From: an uncultured Pontibacter sp.
GTDB taxonomy: Bacteria > Bacteroidota > Bacteroidia > Cytophagales > Hymenobacteraceae
Direction of reading: 5' to 3'
DNA: 64,000 nucleotides
Assembly (NCBI GenBank): GCA_947499125.1
Contig: CANMMP010000003.1
Location: 124,001 to 188,000, forward strand
The first letter of the stretch is position 1. Every line of letters begins with the position of its first letter. The position numbers were made by a program, and so were the translations under genes. Below, piece after piece: positions 60,388 through 64,000 of the stretch. A model generated the notes under the pieces. That model did not search any database. It was not told the DNA's origin and saw only the letters and a list, made by a program, of their open reading frames with translations.

Positions 60388-61968
60388 TTACTCTACCTTT
60401 TTAGTAGTGATTATTATAGCGCCATTTGCTCCTTCCTCTCCGTAAAGTGCCCTGGCTGCCTCTCCTTTAAGCACGGTTACGTCAGAGATGTTGTTTTTAT
60501 CGATACCAGAAAGTTGTTCGGCCATAGCGCCGGGCTCTACTACACCTATTTTAACTTTATCAATTACCAGCAAAATATGTGTTGTATCTGATACACTCGA
60601 TGCCTCTTCTTCATCTTCCATGGTTATCTCCGGCATCTCAGCTCTTTCGCGATACATCGGGTCTACTACTTCGCTTTCTTTGCCTTGTTGCAGCGCAGTA
60701 AGGTATCCGTTTATGGCTCCTAATACCTGTTGTTGCTGGGGGTTAAGTAATGGCCTGTTATGCAACAGATCATCCCGCAACATTTCGAAAGACTTTTTGC
60801 GCAGGCGCACATAATCCAGCATCACCAGCACCCGGTCCTGATCTTTGCCCTCTATATCGTTTATCTCTTCCAGCAGCACTTCGCCTTCATCCCACAGTTT
60901 TATACCTGCCTCCAGTTGCGGAGCAAATTCTTCAGCTGTGGCAGTGGCTTCCTTTTCAGAGAGCCGCACCAGCACTTTAATTGCTTCAGCTTCCTTCTGC
61001 GCTACCTGGTCCAGAGTGTACAGGTAACGCATTTGCCCGGTAAATGGCACCAGGTTATATACTATAGTTAGTAGCAGAAGTCCCGAAACAGCTAATATGG
61101 CATTGCCGGACAGGCTAAAGTTATGCGCTATCTGGCGGTCGGAGCGCAGCATGAGTATAGCTCCAATTAAAATACCAGCAACCAGGCCGCCGGTATGAGC
61201 AGCATTATCAATACCTCCCGTCATGCCATACATCAGGTTTATACCTATCACAATACCCAGGTTGCCCAGCATAGCCCTCTTCTCCGGCCACGTTAGCTTA
61301 CGCTCCAGCGCCATCAGTACCAGTAACAAGCCGAACATACCAAAGATAGCTCCGGATGCTCCTACGCTCACCCTGGTGCCATCCCACCACACACTGGCCA
61401 GGCTGCCGGATAAGCCGCAAAGTATATAAGCGATCAGGAAAGGAACGCGCCCGATCATGAGCTCCAGTTGACGCCCGACACTTACCAGGGCCAGCATGTT
61501 CAGGAGCAGGTGCACAATACCACCATGTATAAATGTGCTGGTCAGTAAGCGCCACCAGTCTCCGGACAAAGTATAAGGGCCATAGTTAGCACCAATTGCA
61601 AAGAGTTGGCCTGCATCAGGTGTTAAAAAGTGAATGCCTGCCAACACCATCACTATAAATACAAACAGGTTGATGTTAAGAAGTATGGGCGTGATAAAGT
61701 AACCCGACTGTGGTACAAAGATCTGCAGAAAGTCCTTTACTTTTTCGGCAGGGGTTTTCGGTTGATTTTCCTGCTCCAGCTTTGCGTTGTATACTGCCTC
61801 AGCATAAGATCTTATTTCTTCCAGGTCTGCCACTTCAACATTCCGCAGTTGCAGCTCTGCTATTACCGCAAGCACAATCTCGGGTTCGTATTCTTCGCGT
61901 GCCTGAAGCAACCTCAACAACTTATCTGTATCAAGCAGTGCCACCTGAGCAGCATACACATTTTCCAT
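60388..61968 (-). CDS. Rhomboid protease with C-terminal TonB-plug-like domain
   Basis: The 526-residue protein begins at ATG 61968 (an earlier in-frame ATG would add a spacer stretch). It has an N-terminal helical cytoplasmic region (1-90), a six- to seven-helix rhomboid domain (about 92-320) with HGGIVHLLLN (148-157), the nucleophile Ser205 in GASG and His258 in NAAHTGG, and a helical linker. Residues about 466-526 read like the plug of a SusC/TonB-dependent receptor (ISDVTVLKGEAARALYGEEGANGAIIITTK in two halves around 500). The catalytic dyad is intact. Why a plug is fused here is unclear. Confidence 0.88.
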   Translation of the reverse strand: MENVYAAQVALLDTDKLLRLLQAREEYEPEIVLAVIAELQLRNVEVADLEEIRSYAEAVYNAKLEQENQPKTPAEKVKDFLQIFVPQSGYFITPILLNINLFVFIVMVLAGIHFLTPDAGQLFAIGANYGPYTLSGDWWRLLTSTFIHGGIVHLLLNMLALVSVGRQLELMIGRVPFLIAYILCGLSGSLASVWWDGTRVSVGASGAIFGMFGLLLVLMALERKLTWPEKRAMLGNLGIVIGINLMYGMTGGIDNAAHTGGLVAGILIGAILMLRSDRQIAHNFSLSGNAILAVSGLLLLTIVYNLVPFTGQMRYLYTLDQVAQKEAEAIKVLVRLSEKEATATAEEFAPQLEAGIKLWDEGEVLLEEINDIEGKDQDRVLVMLDYVRLRKKSFEMLRDDLLHNRPLLNPQQQQVLGAINGYLTALQQGKESEVVDPMYRERAEMPEITMEDEEEASSVSDTTHILLVIDKVKIGVVEPGAMAEQLSGIDKNNISDVTVLKGEAARALYGEEGANGAIIITTKKVE

Positions 61969-62328
61969 CTTTATACTTTTAATATATAAAGGTAGCAAAG
62001 GCGAAGGCACCCTCAAAATGTTGATCTATGGAGGTGTGATATATTTAAAATTTATCTATACCCTGTGTTACAGGCTTGCCTTTGTTTTAGTAACATGAGA
62101 ATAAAATCCATGCTCTTCAAAGCTATGTTGTTGTAGGATATGCAGATGTGGGCCTTTATGGAGATCACTTTATCAATAGGCCAACCTTAAAACTATAGAT
62201 GGCTTATAGTTTGGTAGTGATTTGGCTGAAGTAACAGGTTTTGAGCTGAATTTTTTTAAGCGAAAAAAGGCCTTTACGCAGCGGAAACGGGGATTTAAAA
62301 ATATTTTAAAAAATATTGAGGTGCACGC

Positions 62329-62359
62329 TTGCTTTTGGGAAACAAGAACTATAATTTTG
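62329..62359 (+). promoter_or_regulatory. Orphan promoter, consensus match
   Basis: TTG at 62329-62331, 20 bases, TAATTTTG at 62352-62359 continuing CACC. The same spacing and -7 as the 18383-18413 promoter. No plus-strand gene follows before the convergent gene at 62611, so an untranslated RNA is possible. Confidence 0.5.
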
Positions 62360-62555
62360 CACCCGAATTGAGAGAGACAGATTACTGGAAAGCTAATATT
62401 CAAACAAAAATTTAGTAATCCAAATTCTGGATGAAGTTTTTTGTGCGGCTTTTATTTTTTAGCTCCGGAAATCTCAAAATATAAGTTAAAAATACCCGCC
62501 AGACGGGATAAAGATAAGGTTAGTTAAAGTTAGATTAGTTTAGTTTGTTTTAAGG

Positions 62556-62593
62556 TGAGAGAAAGCCCAGTCATTTTGACGGGGCTTTTCTCA
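62556..62593 (-). terminator. Terminator-like hairpin after the NTF2-like gene
   Basis: TGAGA plus bulged G plus AAAGCCC pairs with GGGCTTTTCTCA around a 12-base loop, 18 bases after the stop at 62611. No good T run follows on either strand, so the class is uncertain. Confidence 0.45.
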
Positions 62594-62610
62594 TTTATAG
62601 GGTTTATAGT

Positions 62611-63123
62611 TTACTTCAGGTATTTCTCAGGTATAGGCTGGCTTTTGGTTTCAGGTGTAAACAGCAGGCTGGCTATCCACCATCTGCCTTTATCAAAAAC
62701 AAGCTGATAAGTATTTACACCACGGTCTTCTACTTTCCCATTCTCGCCGAAACGGGTCTCGTACACCTGGAAAGCCGTAGCCAGGTTGCCAAAACGTTCG
62801 ATGCGCAGGCTTACCTGGTTCTCATAAAAGCCTAATTCGGCGTAGGCTGGGCCATTGCGGTCAGCGAACTGCGTTACGGTAGTGATGCGCACAAAACTGC
62901 TGTCGCCTTTAAAGAACACACCACCCATTTGCGCATCCGGTAAAAACAGGGCTTTAAACTTTTCCATGTCACGCTGCTGCCCTTTCGGCCCCGATATAAT
63001 TTTGAGCCCGGTGGCAGTGATGGCCTCTATAGTACCAACCTCGGCAGAGGTAAGTTTAGTTTGTGCCTGGGCAGTTAAAGTCATGGCAAGGCCAAGTATA
63101 AAAGTTAGCAACGACCTTTTCAT
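62611..63123 (-). CDS. Exported NTF2-like (SnoaL/DUF4440-type) protein
   Basis: A 170-residue protein with a signal peptide (1-20, LTAQAQ) and a cone-shaped NTF2-like fold pattern: a helix with MEKFKALFLPDAQMGG, a strand pair with FRISTVTQFADR-like spacing, and GVNTYQLVFDKGRWWIASLLF. No catalytic site is evident. It lies 12 bases downstream of the YwqK/TonB gene and is likely cotranscribed. Confidence 0.75.
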   Translation of the reverse strand: MKRSLLTFILGLAMTLTAQAQTKLTSAEVGTIEAITATGLKIISGPKGQQRDMEKFKALFLPDAQMGGVFFKGDSSFVRITTVTQFADRNGPAYAELGFYENQVSLRIERFGNLATAFQVYETRFGENGKVEDRGVNTYQLVFDKGRWWIASLLFTPETKSQPIPEKYLK

Positions 63124-63135
63124 AGTGTGAAGTTC

Positions 63136-63963
63136 TTATCTTGAAACTGAGAATCGTACAGGTACTGTAAAGGCTACTTCTACAGGTTCACCCTCAAACA
63201 AGCCGGGTTTCCAGGTGGGCATTGTTGCAAGCACCCTCACTGCTTCTGCATCCAGTTCAGGATCTACACTTTGTACTACTTCCACATTACCTATTGCCCC
63301 ATCTTTTGAGACCACGAAAGCAACTACAACCATACCACTTATCCCACTTCGTTGCGCCATCTTTGGATACTTTATATTCCTTGCCATGTATTGCCTAAGG
63401 TGTAATTCCCCACCCGGAAACTCAGGCATTTGCTCCATCCTGAAAAACTTGTGCTCCTTGCCCTGCTTATCATATAGTTTCCCTGATATTAGCTCATTCT
63501 GGTCATAAACTTCAATCCGGCGCAGTTCGCCTGTCTCGTAGTAAGCTTTCAGGGTATCCTGTAGTTTATAGTTGCGGTAATGTTGCGTATACTGCAGTTG
63601 TCCGCTTTCGTAATAGCTTTTATACTCGCCGTGCAGCTCATTTTTAACATAAACTGATTCTGTTTTTAGATTCCCGTTCGGATACCACTCGTAATGCGGG
63701 CCCTCTAATACCCCTCGGCCGTAAAGTCCGCCATTTAAGTTGCTATAGGTAAGCCTGCTTACTTTAGCACTATCCGAAAGTAGGTAACGCGTTCTGGTGC
63801 CTCCCCAGTTTTCATTCTTTTCTTCCACTTCGTAGTAGTGTGCTTCGCTTTGAGGCACCTCCACACGACCGCTTTTACTTAAGTATTTTATAGTTTGCGC
63901 CGAAGCCGTATTTGCCATTATAAGTATAGCCGCAGCTATAAGGCAGGTATAAGTTAATTTCAT
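63136..63963 (-). CDS. YwqK-repeat protein with TonB C-terminal domain
   Basis: The 275-residue protein has a signal peptide (1-22, TASAQT), MORN-like YwqK repeats at about 80-170 (WYPNGNLKTESVYVKNELHG and YYETGELRRIEVY) and a TonB C-terminal domain at about 185-275 with YPKMAQRSGISGMVVVAFVV and AVRVLATMPTWKPG. It lacks the membrane anchor and Pro-rich linker of a true energy transducer, so it is probably a periplasmic protein using the TonB fold for binding. First gene of a two-gene unit. Confidence 0.85.
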   Translation of the reverse strand: MKLTYTCLIAAAILIMANTASAQTIKYLSKSGRVEVPQSEAHYYEVEEKNENWGGTRTRYLLSDSAKVSRLTYSNLNGGLYGRGVLEGPHYEWYPNGNLKTESVYVKNELHGEYKSYYESGQLQYTQHYRNYKLQDTLKAYYETGELRRIEVYDQNELISGKLYDKQGKEHKFFRMEQMPEFPGGELHLRQYMARNIKYPKMAQRSGISGMVVVAFVVSKDGAIGNVEVVQSVDPELDAEAVRVLATMPTWKPGLFEGEPVEVAFTVPVRFSVSR

Positions 63964-64000
63964 GTGTGGTAATTATAAAAGCACTTTCTCTCTTTCGTGC

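Larger units (their letters stand above)
62017..62610. other. Long spacer with an orphan promoter
   Basis: About 600 bases without a convincing gene. It holds an excellent plus-strand promoter at 62329-62359, a 17-codon ATG frame at 62431-62484 too short to trust, a small CCCG..CGGG hairpin at about 62498-62510 and the terminator-like hairpin at 62556-62593. Confidence 0.5.

Noticed and set aside
62173..62403. A 76-residue minus-strand frame in the long spacer
   Set aside because: No start context or domain, unusual composition, and it crosses a strong plus-strand promoter.
62431..62484. A 17-residue peptide gene (basic, hydrophobic) downstream of the orphan promoter
   Set aside because: Too short to judge from sequence; an ATG with 17 codons is common by chance in AT-rich DNA.

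Overview
The window looks like a chromosomal segment of a Bacteroidota bacterium of the Cytophagales, most likely Hymenobacteraceae (Pontibacter-like). This rests on the gene families (DUF4270 lipoprotein, PorE-like OmpA lipoprotein, GH3-family protein, PcrB-type prenylglyceryl phosphate synthase, QEGLA-motif protein, type III pantothenate kinase), on promoters of the TTTG/TAnnTTTG type, and on intergenic repeat families typical of the phylum. The assignment comes from reading alone. About 64 protein genes, one tRNA-Phe and some 17 intrinsic terminators can be supported. There is no rRNA operon, CRISPR array, prophage, integrase or recognisable insertion sequence.

Layout. 1-8.3 kb: a cut-off surface lipoprotein with a poly-C tract at its start, an AIR synthase (purM), a small beta-barrel, a PorE-like OmpA lipoprotein, and a membrane Fe-S/CCG electron-transfer pair with an unknown third gene. 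8.4-13.3 kb: tRNA-Phe, small membrane proteins, a J-domain/TPR protein, a holin-like pair running into pcrB, and an AraC regulator. 13.4-18.3 kb: acyl-CoA dehydrogenase, then a minus-strand operon panC-panD-flippase-like-rfaE2-Zn peptidase. 18.4-22.6 kb: a one-domain glycogen synthase, a DUF4270 lipoprotein and glmS. 22.6-34.9 kb: a mixed housekeeping stretch with ridA, M23 peptidase, YihY, gltX, AIM24-like, GH3, four-helix-bundle protein, lptB, GH25 lysozyme and recJ. 35.8-49.8 kb: a long minus-strand run for envelope biogenesis and basic processes (TPR, PpiD, CNNM/CBS, a 56-residue protein, lptC, FadL-like porin, coaX, RluB-type pseudouridine synthase, scpB, DksA-like, ribH, YfgM-like, pdhA). 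49.9-54.4 kb: recF, an inserted membrane protein, DUF721, thioesterase and M28 peptidase. 54.6-64 kb: DUF2807 protein, small membrane proteins, the cluster N-formylglutamate amidohydrolase / DUF1704 metallopeptidase / ATP-grasp ligase, a rhomboid protease with a TonB-plug-like tail, an NTF2-like protein and a YwqK/TonB protein.

The best candidate for a poorly described system is the three-gene cluster at 56275-60166. It pairs an amino-acid-adding ATP-grasp fold with a metallopeptidase of the family that includes the eukaryotic tubulin detyrosinase MATCAP, and so resembles a peptide-tail or small-peptide synthesis and removal cycle. A second sequence-wide signal is the short word TATA(G/C)TT and its complement AA(C/G)TATA. 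It recurs in genes and spacers at roughly ten times chance in the stretches I counted, sits in the loops or stems of several terminators, and in a related form (ACTATG) precedes many start codons. Four spacers hold clusters of short palindromic repeats that recur between them.
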